A DNA stretch of 42,495 bases from Candidatus Gemmiger excrementipullorum (GCA_019115045.1 DXEI01000138.1:1-42495); one strand, 5' to 3'. Positions 7,291 to 17,634 are shown, counted from the stretch's first letter. The notes: generated by a model not told the origin, from the sequence alone. Program-made: numbers and translations.

Positions 7291-9164
7291 GATGTTTGCA
7301 GTGGCTTTTTCAGGATGCCCAGCAGCGCGGCGGTCAGCAGCGAGCCGGCCAGCAGCGCCAGCAAAAAGCCCAGCGGGTTTTGGATGACGGCGATGAGGAA
7401 CAGCCCGCCGTGGGGCGCAGGGCAGCCGCAGCGCAGAAACACCGTCAGGAACCCCGCCAGGCCGCTGCCCAGCATGCAGGCCGGGCCGACGCGCAGCGGG
7501 TCGCGCAGCGCGAAAGGCAGCGCGCCCTCGGTGACGAAAGAGGCGCCCATGAGCAGGTTTTGCGGCACGGTGCGGCGTTCTTCGGCCGTGAAGCGGTTTT
7601 CAAACAGCAGGCAGGCCAGCGCCACACCGATGGGCGGCACCATGCCGCCGACCATGGCGGAAGCCATGATGTCGTACTGCTCGCTGACAAGCGCCACCGT
7701 GCCGGTGACGTACGCCGCTTTGTTGATGGGCCCGCCGTAGTCGGTGGCCATCAGCAGGCCCAGCACCGCGCCCAGCGCCAGGCGGCTGCCGCCGTTCATG
7801 GCCGAAAGCAGCGTGCACAGCCAGGTGTTGAAATCGCCCAGCGGCGGGTTGACGATAAGAACCATCAGCAGCCCGACGCCCAGCAGACTGAACACCGGCA
7901 GCAGCAGGCCGGCCCGAAGCTGCTCCAGAGACTGCGGCAAAAATGTATCGCACAGCCATTGCAGCAGCCGCACCAGCATGCCCGCCGTAAACCCGGCGAC
8001 CAGCGCGCCCCAGAACCCGCTGGAGACCCAGCTAGCCTCCGGCGCGGCGGTCACGCCCAGCTGCGCCAGGTACCCGCCCATCAGGCCGGGCATAAAGGCC
8101 GGGGTATCGCCGATGCTGTGCGCGATGAACGCCGCCAGCACCGGGTACACCAGCACAAACGCGGTGCGCCCCAGCGTATTGAGGGTATCCCCCGCTACAG
8201 GCGGCGCGCCCAGCTGGTCGAGCAGCAGCGCGACCGCGATCATAACGCCGCCCGCCACCACAAACGGCAGCATGTGCGAGATGCCGGCCATCAGGTGGCG
8301 GTAGGCTTCCCGGCCCAGCTCGCGCCAGTCGTTGGTGCGCAGCGCGTTGCCGCCGCGGTATACCGGCGTGCGGCCGGCGGCCGCGCGGTCCAATACGCCC
8401 TGCGCGTCGCGGATGGCCTCCCGCGTGGTGACCGTGAGCACCCGCTTGCCGACGAACCGTGCCATCGGCACCGAGCGGTCGGCCGCCACCAGGATGCAGT
8501 CGGCGTTCGCGATCTCCTCCGACGTCAGGGGGTGTTCGACGCCCATGGCGCCGTTGGTCTCCACTTTCAAGTCCAGCCCGCGCGACCGCGCCGCCTTTTG
8601 CAGCGCTTCGGCCGCCAGGTAGGTGTGCGCCAGGCCGGAGGGGCAGGCCGTGACCGCCAGCAGGCGGCCGCCAGCTGCAGAGGGGGCCGGGGCCTGGGGT
8701 TCGGGGGCGCGGCGTTCCTGCGCGGCGATCAGGTCGTAAAACGCCTGCGGGGTCTGCGCCTGCATCAATTTGGCGCACAGCGCTTTGTCCATCAGCAGTT
8801 TGGCCAGTTCCGCCAGCACCTGCACGTGCAGGTCGTTGGCGCCGTCCGGCGCGGCGATCAAAAACATCATGCGCACCGGTTCGCCGTCCGGCGTGGTGCA
8901 GCCCAGCGGCGGGTCCAGCGTCAGCGCGGCCAGCGCGACTTCCCGCACGGCCTTGCTTTTGGCATGCGGGATCGCCAGCCCGCCGCCGATGCGGGTGGCG
9001 CCCAGCGCCTCCCGCTTTTGCACATCGGCCGCAAAGGCGTCGGCGTCGGTGACATCGCCGCTTTGGGCCAGCAGCCCCGCCATCAGGCGCACGGCTTCCG
9101 GCAGCGACGCCGCCGGGCGGCGCAGCGCTATGCAGGCGGGCTGCAGGTGATCCGTAATGTGCAT
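7287..9164 (-). CDS. fruA: PTS fructose-type transporter, EIIA-EIIB-EIIC fusion
   Basis: 625 aa. EIIA domain at about 1-145 with phospho-acceptor His67 in AIPHAKS. EIIB at about 165-265 with phospho-acceptor Cys174 in TACPSGLAHT, the fructose-family EIIB signature. EIIC at about 280-615 with ten or so membrane segments (MAGISHMLPFVVAGG, PVLAAFIAHSIGDTPAF). It imports and phosphorylates a fructose-type sugar using phosphate from HPr. The order A-B-C and the length match fused FruA proteins. Start ATG with AAAAGGAGG. No fructose-1-phosphate kinase or DeoR-type FruR is adjacent, so the exact sugar is uncertain. It follows the MsmK gene, separated by a terminator. Confidence 0.88.
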   Translation of the reverse strand: MHITDHLQPACIALRRPAASLPEAVRLMAGLLAQSGDVTDADAFAADVQKREALGATRIGGGLAIPHAKSKAVREVALAALTLDPPLGCTTPDGEPVRMMFLIAAPDGANDLHVQVLAELAKLLMDKALCAKLMQAQTPQAFYDLIAAQERRAPEPQAPAPSAAGGRLLAVTACPSGLAHTYLAAEALQKAARSRGLDLKVETNGAMGVEHPLTSEEIANADCILVAADRSVPMARFVGKRVLTVTTREAIRDAQGVLDRAAAGRTPVYRGGNALRTNDWRELGREAYRHLMAGISHMLPFVVAGGVMIAVALLLDQLGAPPVAGDTLNTLGRTAFVLVYPVLAAFIAHSIGDTPAFMPGLMGGYLAQLGVTAAPEASWVSSGFWGALVAGFTAGMLVRLLQWLCDTFLPQSLEQLRAGLLLPVFSLLGVGLLMVLIVNPPLGDFNTWLCTLLSAMNGGSRLALGAVLGLLMATDYGGPINKAAYVTGTVALVSEQYDIMASAMVGGMVPPIGVALACLLFENRFTAEERRTVPQNLLMGASFVTEGALPFALRDPLRVGPACMLGSGLAGFLTVFLRCGCPAPHGGLFLIAVIQNPLGFLLALLAGSLLTAALLGILKKPLQTS

Positions 9165-9225
9165 CGGGGGCCTCCTTTTGCGGGCAAACGCGCCTGAAGC
9201 GCGCGCCAGGCGTACCCTTAGTAAA

Positions 9226-9255
9226 AAGACGGCCCCGCCACAGCGGAGCCGTCTT
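9226..9255 (-). terminator. Intrinsic terminator after the msmK-type gene
   Basis: On the minus strand a GC-rich stem (AAGACGG paired with CCGTCTT, inner GC pairs, short loop) is followed by a run of T residues at 9227-9223. It separates the ATPase gene from the PTS gene. Confidence 0.85.
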
Positions 9256-9272
9256 GTGCAGGTAAAGGGTTA

Positions 9273-10385
<1,113 letters not shown>

Positions 10386-10438
10386 AACAAAAACCCTCCA
10401 AATCGATTTCTAGTGGCCCCGCAAGGGGGCTGTTTTTC

Positions 10439-10467
10439 TTGACGTCATCATAATAACATGATATAAT
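10439..10467 (+). promoter_or_regulatory. Sigma-A promoter of the AraC-type regulator gene
   Basis: TTGACG (10439-10444), 17-bp spacer, perfect TATAAT (10462-10467). It reads toward the AraC gene; an equally clear promoter for the divergent ATPase gene was not found. Confidence 0.8.
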
Positions 10468-10508
10468 CCGTTTGAAAATAGCATTTTATTGATATTGAGG
10501 TGGTAATA

Positions 10509-11282
10509 TTGATTTTTGCGCCGGAACTGTACTGCGCCTGCACCAAAACGGTGGAACTGGACGGGCTTTCCCCTGCCGAACTGGGCGGCGACGGGCTGTG
10601 GGTGGGGGTGCTCTCCCGCGGGGCGTGCGCCCTGCAGGGGTGCGAGCGCCCGGGCCGCAGCGGCGATATCCTGCTGGGGGGCGGGCCGCTGACACTGACC
10701 CCGCAGACCGACTGCCACCTGGTGGCCGTGCGGCTGACCGGCCGCTGCGCCGAGGCCTACCTGCTGCGCCTGGGCGCGCCGCGCTGGGCGGACGGCGCGG
10801 CCTGCCCCGGCGCGGCGGAGCTGGCGGCCCAGCTGCACGGCGGGGCCAGCGCGCCGCTGGCCTACGCGCTGCTGTGCGCCGTGGCCAAAGCGGACGAGAC
10901 AGCCCGCGCGCTGCCGCCGCTGGTGCGTGAAGCCGTGACGGCGATGCAGCAGAACTACATGGCCCTGTACGGCATGGAGGAGTTGAGCGAGCACCTGGGC
11001 GTGACCAAAAGCCACCTGGTGCGGGCGTTCAAACAGGCGATGGGCATCACGCCCGGCAAGTACCTGACCGCCGTGCGCATCGAGGCCGTGAAAACGCTGC
11101 TGATGAGCGGTGAGTACAACCTGGACACCATCGCCGGGCTGACGGGGTTTTCGGGCGCGAACTACCTGTGCCGCGTCTTCAAGCGGGAGGAAGGCGTCAG
11201 CCCCGCCGTCTGGCGGGCGGCCGCCGCGCCGCTGCCCGCCGCCCCCAAACTGCCCCCGCGCGGCGAGGAGATGTTCCTGTAA
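10509..11282 (+). CDS. AraC family transcriptional regulator
   Basis: 257 aa. The N-terminal half (about 1-125) looks like a cupin-type sensing domain (LTPQTDCHLVAVRLTGRC). The C-terminal half has two helix-turn-helix motifs: LYGMEELSEHLGVTKSHLVR, and the second ending FSGANYLCRVFKREEGVSP with the family signature. The likely start is TTG at 10509, placed 5 nt after GAGGTGG; the in-frame GTG at 10500 lies inside that ribosome site. It is divergent from msmK, so control of sugar uptake is a reasonable guess. The Ala/Pro-rich C-terminus extends past the HTH by about 25 residues. Confidence 0.85.
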   Translation: MIFAPELYCACTKTVELDGLSPAELGGDGLWVGVLSRGACALQGCERPGRSGDILLGGGPLTLTPQTDCHLVAVRLTGRCAEAYLLRLGAPRWADGAACPGAAELAAQLHGGASAPLAYALLCAVAKADETARALPPLVREAVTAMQQNYMALYGMEELSEHLGVTKSHLVRAFKQAMGITPGKYLTAVRIEAVKTLLMSGEYNLDTIAGLTGFSGANYLCRVFKREEGVSPAVWRAAAAPLPAAPKLPPRGEEMFL

Positions 11283-11307
11283 AAAGGCCCCTGCCGGGCC
11301 TGCACGC

Positions 11308-11344
11308 AAAGACCGGCGCAGCCGCGATGGCTGCGCCGGTCTTT
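11308..11344. terminator. Bidirectional intrinsic terminator between AraC gene and galE
   Basis: Perfect 16-bp stem (11308-11323 with 11329-11344), 5-nt loop, with A-runs before and T-rich sequence after on both strands. It serves two convergent genes. Confidence 0.92.
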
Positions 11345-11360
11345 CTGTCTATTGTTTTGC

Positions 11361-12386
11361 TTATTCGGCGGTCTTGTAGCCGTCGGGGTTGTGGCTCTGC
11401 CAGTTCCAGCTGTGGGCGCACATATCCTCGATGCCGTACTCAGCCTTCCAGCCCAGCTCGCGCTCGGCCTTGGCGGGGTCGGCCCAGCACTCGGCGATGT
11501 CGCCGGGGCGGCGTGGGTCGATGACATAGGGCAGTTCGCGCCCGCAGGCTTTGCTGAAAGCGTGGATGACGTCCAGCACACTGTAGCCGTGGCCGGTGCC
11601 CAGGTTGCAGATGAACAGGCCGGGCTTCTGCTCCAGCTTTTTGATGGCCGCCACATGGCCGCGGGCCAGGTCGACGACGTGGATGTAGTCGCGCACGCCG
11701 GTGCCGTCGGGCGTGGGGTAGTCGTTGCCAAAGACGTGGACTTTTTCCAGCTTGCCGACAGCCACCTTGGCGATGTAGGGCACGAGGTTGTTGGGGATGC
11801 CGTTGGGGTCCTCGCCAATGAGGCCGGAGGGATGCGCACCGATGGGGTTAAAGTAGCGCAGCACGGCGACGTTGAGCGCCGGGTCGGCGTGGCAGCAGTC
11901 GGTGAGGATGCGCTCGGTAAACACCTTGGTGGTGCCGTAGGGGTTGGTGGTGGCCCCGGTGGGGAAATCCTCGGTGATGGGCACGCTGGCGGGGTCGCCG
12001 TAGACGGTGGCCGAGGAGGAGAAGATAAAGTTGTGGCAGTCATGACGGCGCATGACGTCCAGGATGTTGAGCGTGCAGGCCAGGTTGTTGGAGTAATACT
12101 CGATGGGTTTGGCGACGCTCTCGCCCACGGCCTTGTAGGCGGCGAACTGGATGACGCAGTCGATGTCGGGGTTGGCGGCAAAGATGCCTTCCACCGCCGC
12201 TTTGTCGGTCATGTCGGCCTCGACAAAGCGGAAATCCTTGCCGGAGATCTTTTTGACGCGGGCCAGCGCTTCGGGGCAGGAGTTGTAGAAGTTATCCGCC
12301 ACGACGATGTCGTACCCTGCGGCCAGAAGCTCCACGCAGGTGTGGCTGCCGATGTAGCCGGCGCCACCGCTTACCAAAATTGCCAT
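11361..12386 (-). CDS. galE: UDP-glucose 4-epimerase
   Basis: 341 aa, the standard GalE length. N-terminal Rossmann motif GGAGYIGSH (7-15) binds NAD; the catalytic serines lie in SSSATVYG (123-130) and the catalytic pair Tyr150/Lys154 in NPYGTTK. The motifs YFNPIGAHPSG and RDYIHVVDLARGH are characteristic. It interconverts UDP-glucose and UDP-galactose in the cytosol, serving galactose use and supplying UDP-galactose for surface glycans. AAAAGGAGA precedes the ATG. It is separated from the upstream AraC gene by a 72-bp gap that holds a GC-rich hairpin. Confidence 0.95.
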   Translation of the reverse strand: MAILVSGGAGYIGSHTCVELLAAGYDIVVADNFYNSCPEALARVKKISGKDFRFVEADMTDKAAVEGIFAANPDIDCVIQFAAYKAVGESVAKPIEYYSNNLACTLNILDVMRRHDCHNFIFSSSATVYGDPASVPITEDFPTGATTNPYGTTKVFTERILTDCCHADPALNVAVLRYFNPIGAHPSGLIGEDPNGIPNNLVPYIAKVAVGKLEKVHVFGNDYPTPDGTGVRDYIHVVDLARGHVAAIKKLEQKPGLFICNLGTGHGYSVLDVIHAFSKACGRELPYVIDPRRPGDIAECWADPAKAERELGWKAEYGIEDMCAHSWNWQSHNPDGYKTAE

Positions 12387-12424
12387 GCTGATCGTCTCCT
12401 TTTCCTGTTATCTTGTTGCTTTAT

Positions 12425-12443
12425 GCGGGCAGCGGCTGCCCGC
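12425..12443. other. GC-rich hairpin between AraC gene and galE
   Basis: Perfect 8-bp arms (GCGGGCAG / CTGCCCGC) with a 3-nt loop. No T-run follows on the minus strand, so it is a weak terminator at best; it could reduce read-through or protect the galE mRNA end. Confidence 0.4.
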
Positions 12444-12458
12444 TTGGTTACTTACATT

Positions 12459-13394
12459 CTACTTTTTAGGGGCGTTTTCGGCCATAGACGTTTTCGGTAG
12501 CTCTTTGTCTTTTTGTTGCCTGCCCGGGCGGCGCGCCGGCAGGCCCTGCTGCATGCGGCGGTAGGCGCTGGGCGTGTTGCCGGTGGCGGCGCGGAATTTC
12601 TGGCTGAAATACGCGCCGGAGCAGTATCCCAGCTGTGCCGCGACCTCGCCGGGGGTGGCGCCGCGCGCCAGCAGCTGGGCGGCGTAGTCCAGCCGCATGG
12701 CGGCAAATTCTTCCATGGCGGTATGGCGCAGCCGCGCGCGGAACGCCTGCTGCAGCTGGGCGCGGCTGCACCCGATGGCGGCGCAGACTTCCTCGACGCG
12801 GACTTCCCGCGTCAGGTTGTGCGAAAAATAGGCGCGGGCGGCCTCCACCAGAGCGTTCTGGCGGCGTTCGCGCCGGATGCGCGCTGTGGGTTTGCGCGCG
12901 CGCTTTGTGCGCCGCGCCAGCAGGATCAGCAGGTTTTCGAGGTGGATGGCCAGCTGCTGGCGTGCGCCGAACGGCACCTCCTGCCGGGGGGCCGGCGCGG
13001 CGCCGGGGACGGCGGGCGGCTCGAACTGTTCGCCCACGGCGGCAAACAGCCAGTTGAGGTCGTTCTGCTCGGCCGGTTCGGCGTGGAACACCGCACCACG
13101 GAACCGGTCCATGGCTGCGCCGGTGCAGTGGAACTCGATGCGCAGCACCTCGGGCGGGATCTCGCCCATGCTGCGCATCGAGAACGTTTCCTCCGGCTGG
13201 TGCAGCAGGATGCCGCCCGCGCGCAGCAGCACGCGGCGGCCGGCGGCGTGCTCTTCGATGGCGCCGCTGCGCACATAGACGAGCTGCCAGGCCTGGGTCT
13301 GCGCGCCGGAGAAGTCTTCTTCGGGCCGGCGCTCGGACGCCCAGGCGGCCGTCACCGCGTCGATGCGCAGGGGGAAATCCTCACTGGATGGCAT
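12459..13394 (-). CDS. AraC family transcriptional regulator
   Basis: 311 aa. The N-terminal cupin-like sensor (about 1-120) includes WQLVYVRSGAIEEHAAGRR and ILLHQPEETFSM. The C-terminal AraC domain (about 190-290) has a first HTH (VRVEEVCAAIGCSRAQLQQAF) and a second ending YCSGAYFSQKFRAATGNTPS. A basic tail follows. ATG at 13394 has AAAGGAGG upstream; the frame is open further but without a site. It is the third gene of a clpE-lipoprotein-AraC run with a 19-bp gap to the lipoprotein gene. The regulated genes are unknown; lipoprotein and galE are candidates by position only. Confidence 0.88.
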   Translation of the reverse strand: MPSSEDFPLRIDAVTAAWASERRPEEDFSGAQTQAWQLVYVRSGAIEEHAAGRRVLLRAGGILLHQPEETFSMRSMGEIPPEVLRIEFHCTGAAMDRFRGAVFHAEPAEQNDLNWLFAAVGEQFEPPAVPGAAPAPRQEVPFGARQQLAIHLENLLILLARRTKRARKPTARIRRERRQNALVEAARAYFSHNLTREVRVEEVCAAIGCSRAQLQQAFRARLRHTAMEEFAAMRLDYAAQLLARGATPGEVAAQLGYCSGAYFSQKFRAATGNTPSAYRRMQQGLPARRPGRQQKDKELPKTSMAENAPKK

Positions 13395-13413
13395 GGCGTC
13401 CCCTCCTTTGGGG

Positions 13414-14397
13414 CTACACGGCGATGACACCGCTGCCGGGCCAGAGGTCCTGCGCGGCGCCGCCGTAGTAGAATACGCCCGGTTCCACATCGGCCAGCTG
13501 CGGGAAGAGCGGCAGCTCGGGGCAGCTGTTGACGAGACCCAGGCAGTAGGCGGTCAGCGGGCTGAGCGTCTTTTCAATGGCGGTATAGACGTTTTCCCCG
13601 TCGGGGTCGTAGGTGCTGAGCATGATCTCGTCGGGGTAGGTCTGCTCGACATAGGCGGTCAGTTCGCCGTCGACATAGGGGTCGGCGCTGCCCTCGTACA
13701 GGTCGGGCGCGCCGAACAGGTGCAGGATCTCATGCGCGTAGGTCGCGGGGGATTCCGGCTCGATCTGTTCGGCGTAAGCGTCGTAGCGATACAGGCAGCA
13801 GTATTCGTGGTAGAAGTCAAAGCCGTCGTCGGCATAGTGCGCCATGGTAAAGGAAGTGCCGCGCACCGGCAGAAACAGCAAAAAGCCGATGTTGTCGGTG
13901 CCGTACTGCGCGCGCAGCTCGGCGGTGTCCAGCGTGGCGCACAAAGCGTCCATCTCGTCCAGGAAAGCGGCGCTCTCCTCCGAGTCGACGCCGCCGCGCA
14001 GCCGCGACTGCACCGCGTAGGTGCACTGCAAAGGGCTGCCGGCGCTGCCGTCGTCGTAGTACAGCTCGGTGCGCGCGCCGTGGCCGGCGGCCTGCGCTTC
14101 GATCCATTCCACCGCCATGGCCAGGCAGCGCTGGGTCTCGGCGCGGGCTTCCTGCGTCCAGATGCTGCCGGTGGCCGCGTCGTTGAGGTAGACGCTGACG
14201 AGCACCGTCGGCTCCTTCAGCAGGCGCACGCTGCCGTACCGCGCCGCGTCGGGGTCGGGGGTCGGCTCCGGCGTGGGCGTGGGCGAAGGCGCTTCGTCCA
14301 CGGTGGGCATATCCGGCAGGGTGTACGCTGCGCGCTGCGCCGCGCAGCCGCACAGCAGCGCCAGCGCCAGCAAAAGGGCGGCAAGGCGTGTTTTCAT
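13414..14397 (-). CDS. Lipoprotein with HExxH zinc-metallopeptidase motif
   Basis: 327 aa. Lipoprotein signal with probable acylated Cys18 (LCGC), then a Pro/Thr-rich linker (35-50). HEILH at 222-226 within TYAHEILHLFGAPDLY looks like a zinc-peptidase active site; the following LFGAPDLY resembles the metzincin/M6-type extension. About 26 aromatic residues and many Asp/Glu give an acidic extracytoplasmic domain. No named family was recognised beyond the motif. The predicted site is outside the membrane. GGGAAAGGA precedes the ATG. It lies 19 bp downstream of clpE and 19 bp before the AraC gene, so all three are probably one operon. Confidence 0.7.
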   Translation of the reverse strand: MKTRLAALLLALALLCGCAAQRAAYTLPDMPTVDEAPSPTPTPEPTPDPDAARYGSVRLLKEPTVLVSVYLNDAATGSIWTQEARAETQRCLAMAVEWIEAQAAGHGARTELYYDDGSAGSPLQCTYAVQSRLRGGVDSEESAAFLDEMDALCATLDTAELRAQYGTDNIGFLLFLPVRGTSFTMAHYADDGFDFYHEYCCLYRYDAYAEQIEPESPATYAHEILHLFGAPDLYEGSADPYVDGELTAYVEQTYPDEIMLSTYDPDGENVYTAIEKTLSPLTAYCLGLVNSCPELPLFPQLADVEPGVFYYGGAAQDLWPGSGVIAV

Positions 14398-14416
14398 AGT
14401 CCTTTCCCCTGCTTTG

Positions 14417-16717
14417 TCACAGTTTCAAGACCGGTTTGCCGTCCTCGGCCGTCAGTTCCACGGTGGCGGGGGCGGCGCCCAGGCGGCCGTCCACCAGCGC
14501 TTCGGCGATGGGGTCCTCGACCGCTTTGCGGATGGTGCGGCGCAGCTCGCGCGCGCCGTACTGGGTGCTGCTTTGCGCCACGATGGCGGCGAGCGCCTGC
14601 GGCGTATAGTGCAGCGTGACGCCGTGGGCCGTCAGGCCGGGGGCATACTCGTCCAGCATGAGCGCGGCGATCTTTTCGAGGTCCTGCTGGTCCAGCGGGC
14701 GGAAGGTGATGACCTCGTCGACGCGGCCTAAAAACTCCGGCCGCAGGAACTCGCGCAGCGCTTTCAGGCTCTTGTCGGCGCTGGCGGTCTCGGGCTTTTT
14801 GCCAAAGCCGGTGGCGCCGCTGTGGTCGGTGGAGCCGGCGTTGGAGGTCATGCAGATGACGGTGTTGGAAAAATCCACCGTGCGGCCCTGGGCGTCGTTG
14901 ATCTTGCCCTCGTCCAGAATTTGCAGCAGGATGTTCATCACATCGGGGTGGGCTTTTTCGATCTCGTCAAACAGCACGACGCTGTAGGGGTGGCGGCGCA
15001 CTTTCTCGGTCAGCTGGCCGGCCTCGTCGTAGCCAACGTAGCCCGGGGGCGAGCCGATCAGGCGCGAGACGGCGTATTTCTCCATATATTCGCTCATGTC
15101 GATGGAGATCAGCGGGTCGACGGTGTCGAACAGCTGGCTGGCCAGCTGCTTGACGAGCTCGGTCTTGCCGACGCCGGTGGGCCCGACAAAGATAAAGCTG
15201 GCCGGGCGGTGGCGGCCCGAAAGATCGGCGCGGGCGCGCTTGATGGCCCCGGCCACGGCGTGCACGGCCTCGTCCTGGCCGATGATGTGGGCTTTGAGGG
15301 CGTCCTCCAGCCCTTGCAGGCGGCCGTACTCGGTCTCTTTGATCTTGACGGCGGGGATGCCGGTCCACAGCTCGACGACGCGGGCCACGTCGTCCAGCGT
15401 GACTTCGATCTCAGCCACGCGCAGCTGCATGGCGGGCAGTTTTTCGCGCTGCTGCGCCAGTTCGGTCTTAACGGCGGCCAGCGCCTCATAGTCGATGGCC
15501 GGTTCCTGGCCGTTTTGCGGCTCGGGGTTTTCCAGTTCGTGTTCCCGCGCTTCCAGCTCGGCCACATGGCGCTGCGCCTCGATGAGCTCGGTGATCTCGG
15601 GGTGGCGCAGGTTGCAGCAGGCGCAGGCCTCGTCCAGCAGGTCGATGGCCTTGTCGGGCAGGAAACGGTCGGTGATATAGCGCTCGGACAGTTTGACGAT
15701 GGCGGCGACGAGGGGGTCCGGCACGCGCACGCAGTGGTGCTTCTCGTAATAGACGCGCACGCCGCGGATGACCTCGATGGTATCGGCGATGGAGGGTTCC
15801 TCGACCTTGACGGGCTGGAAGCGGCGCTCAAGGGCGGAGTCCTTCTCGATATATTTGCGGTACTCGGCAAAGGTCGTTGCGCCGATGACCTGGATCTGCC
15901 CGCGGGAGAGCGCGGGTTTCATGATGTTGGCGGCGTTCATCGCGCCGTCGGAGTCGCCGGCGCCGACGATGGAATGGATCTCGTCAATGAACAGGATGAT
16001 GTTGCCGGCAGCCTTGATCTCGCCGATCAGGCCTTTGACGCGCTGCTCGAACTGGCCGCGGAACTGCGTGCCGGCGATGAGCGCCGTCATGTCCAGCAGG
16101 TAGATCTCTTTGTCGCGCAGGCGCGCGGGGACCTTGCCCTCGGCGATGCGCTGGGCGATGCCCTCGGCGATGGCGGTCTTGCCGACGCCGGCCTCGCCGA
16201 TGAGGCAGGGGTTGTTTTTCTGGCGGCGGCACAGGATCTGGATGGTGCGGTAGATCTCGCGGTCACGGCCGACGATGCGGTCGGTCTTGCCGTCACGGGC
16301 TTTCTGGGTCAGGTTTTCGCAGTAGGTGCCCAGGAACTTGCGGCGGGGCGCCTTCTCTTTTTTGCCGGACACCGCGCCCTGGCCCTCGCCGTTCTGGCGC
16401 TGCGCGCCGAACCCGAACGGGAACGTCGGCGAGCCGCCGGGCACGAAATCCTCCTGCCCGGCTTCGTCGGGCGCGTCGTCCCCGGTGGGGGCCAGCGCGC
16501 CGGACTCGGCGGCTTCCTGCAGGAAGGAACTCATGCGTTCCTCCATATTTTCAAGGTCCTGGTCGGACATGCCGAACTGTTTCATCAAGTCGTCCACCGG
16601 CTGGATATGCAGCGCCCGCGCGCAGGTCAGGCAGTAGCCCTCCTGCTTGGGTTTGCCGTTTTCCATGCGCTGGATAAAGACGACGGCCGTGCGCTTTTTG
16701 CAGCGTACACAAAGCAT
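14417..16717 (-). CDS. clpE: ClpE-type AAA+ ATPase of the Clp protease
   Basis: 766 aa. The N-terminus has a CxxC...CxxC zinc finger (Cys3, Cys6, Cys29, Cys32) instead of the double Clp_N repeats, the hallmark of ClpE. First AAA+ module with Walker A GEAGVGKT (174-181) and Walker B in ILFIDEIHS; a coiled-coil/UVR-like middle region (about 380-450); second AAA+ module with GPTGVGKT near residue 500 and [13 protein letters not shown]. It unfolds damaged proteins for ClpP. Start by AGGTGAG. It has its own promoter and a leader of about 120 nt with hairpins. In other Firmicutes ClpE is under CtsR; no convincing CtsR site is seen at this promoter. Confidence 0.9.
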   Translation of the reverse strand: MLCVRCKKRTAVVFIQRMENGKPKQEGYCLTCARALHIQPVDDLMKQFGMSDQDLENMEERMSSFLQEAAESGALAPTGDDAPDEAGQEDFVPGGSPTFPFGFGAQRQNGEGQGAVSGKKEKAPRRKFLGTYCENLTQKARDGKTDRIVGRDREIYRTIQILCRRQKNNPCLIGEAGVGKTAIAEGIAQRIAEGKVPARLRDKEIYLLDMTALIAGTQFRGQFEQRVKGLIGEIKAAGNIILFIDEIHSIVGAGDSDGAMNAANIMKPALSRGQIQVIGATTFAEYRKYIEKDSALERRFQPVKVEEPSIADTIEVIRGVRVYYEKHHCVRVPDPLVAAIVKLSERYITDRFLPDKAIDLLDEACACCNLRHPEITELIEAQRHVAELEAREHELENPEPQNGQEPAIDYEALAAVKTELAQQREKLPAMQLRVAEIEVTLDDVARVVELWTGIPAVKIKETEYGRLQGLEDALKAHIIGQDEAVHAVAGAIKRARADLSGRHRPASFIFVGPTGVGKTELVKQLASQLFDTVDPLISIDMSEYMEKYAVSRLIGSPPGYVGYDEAGQLTEKVRRHPYSVVLFDEIEKAHPDVMNILLQILDEGKINDAQGRTVDFSNTVICMTSNAGSTDHSGATGFGKKPETASADKSLKALREFLRPEFLGRVDEVITFRPLDQQDLEKIAALMLDEYAPGLTAHGVTLHYTPQALAAIVAQSSTQYGARELRRTIRKAVEDPIAEALVDGRLGAAPATVELTAEDGKPVLKL

Positions 16718-16749
16718 ACGTTCTCACCTCTGTATGAAAAATCGTGCGC

Positions 16750-16790
16750 CAAAAAGGGCCGCGCGGCCGCACAAGAAAACCGTTTTGCCT
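16750..16790 (-). promoter_or_regulatory. Hairpin-rich segment of the clpE leader (possible attenuator)
   Basis: On the minus strand a GGCC-GCGC-GGCC self-complementary element is followed directly by CTTTTT, and the flanking GTGCG and CGCAC can pair around both. This resembles a short terminator that competes with another fold. The stem is only four strong pairs, so the call is tentative. Confidence 0.3.
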
Positions 16791-16846
16791 TTGTTTTCTT
16801 ATACTGCCGGCGCTAACAGGGCTGGCGCACGGGAAACTCCGTCTTT

Positions 16847-16875
16847 ATTATCGGCCCCGGGCGGCAGTTTTGCAA
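16847..16875 (-). promoter_or_regulatory. Sigma-A promoter of clpE
   Basis: Minus-strand TTGCAA (16875-16870), 17-bp spacer, GATAAT (16852-16847). The transcript would have a leader of about 120 nt. Confidence 0.7.
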
Positions 16876-16938
16876 GCGGTGGGGCACAATGTTTAGAATT
16901 TTTTCATGGTTTGGCCGCGCAAAGGGCGGGCCGGGCGC

Positions 16939-17604
16939 TCAATAATAGGTCAAAAACGGGTTGAACGCGCCAAAAAAGCGGTAGCCGACGCTTTGCTGCA
17001 GCACGCCGGGGGTCAGCCATTCCAGCGAGCCGGCCGTGACGCTGGCCACGAACCACAACAGCAGCGCCAGCAGCCAGCAGTCCAGCGCGCCGGTGGCAAG
17101 CCCCAGCAGCAGCCCGAAAAACCGGTTGACGCCGCCCAGCAGCGGCACGCCGTTGACATGGCGCAAAAGCCCCACCAGCAGGCGGAACACCCAGCGCACC
17201 ACCATGCTGCACACCAAAAACAGCAGCACCTGCACAAAGGGCAGCAGCACTGTCTGCATGGCGGCGGCGATCTGCTCCGGCAGGGCGCTGCCGGCGCTTT
17301 GCAGCAGGCCGGTCAGCGTCGTGCGCACGCCGTCGGGCAGAAAGTCCAGCGCCTGTACGGCGGCAGCCAGGTCCCCGCCGGACTGCGCGACGGCGGCCTG
17401 CACCTTTTCGGTCACAGAACCGCTGAGGAACTGCGTATACACAGCCGGGGCCAGCGCGCGGCTGGCCCACACGGCCACGCCGACGCCCAGCACCGCGCCG
17501 ATGAGTTCCATCAGCCCGGCCAGGAAGCCCTTGCGCCAGCTGAGCACCGCCGCAAACGCGAACAGCGCCAGAAACAACACATCATAGATCCAAGCAAGCA
17601 TCAT
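16939..17604 (-). CDS. CvpA family membrane protein
   Basis: 221 aa with about five hydrophobic segments. The N-terminal pattern (YDVLFLALFAFAAVLSWRKGF, then a Gly-rich second helix) and the C-terminal half (HVNGVPLLGGVNRFFGLLLG) match the CvpA/colicin V production family, whose molecular role is poorly known. The middle carries an amphipathic Ala/Gln-rich region. Two consecutive ATG codons open the frame; the first is used here with AAGGAA upstream. It follows the DUF5711 gene by 30 bp, a pairing seen in clostridia, and is the last gene of the long ruvC-cvpA run. Confidence 0.8.
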   Translation of the reverse strand: MMLAWIYDVLFLALFAFAAVLSWRKGFLAGLMELIGAVLGVGVAVWASRALAPAVYTQFLSGSVTEKVQAAVAQSGGDLAAAVQALDFLPDGVRTTLTGLLQSAGSALPEQIAAAMQTVLLPFVQVLLFLVCSMVVRWVFRLLVGLLRHVNGVPLLGGVNRFFGLLLGLATGALDCWLLALLLWFVASVTAGSLEWLTPGVLQQSVGYRFFGAFNPFLTYY

Positions 17605-17634
17605 ACTTTCAAAAAATTCCTTTCGGTAGATCGG

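Noticed and set aside
10412..10440. Hairpin with GCCCC/GGGGC arms followed by TGTTTTTCTT on the plus strand
   Set aside because: It looks like a terminator on the plus strand, but no plus-strand gene lies upstream; it is probably only structure in the leader of the divergent ATPase gene.
10445..10480. Candidate promoter for the ATPase gene on the minus strand (TATTAT or TATGAT)
   Set aside because: The possible -35 boxes match poorly at 16-18 bp spacing; the clear promoter here reads toward the AraC gene.
16947..16965. CtsR-like sequence (GGTCAAA then an imperfect second half) upstream of clpE
   Set aside because: It is inside the CvpA coding end, about 75 bp upstream of the clpE -35 box, and the second half-site is degenerate; CtsR sites normally overlap the promoter.
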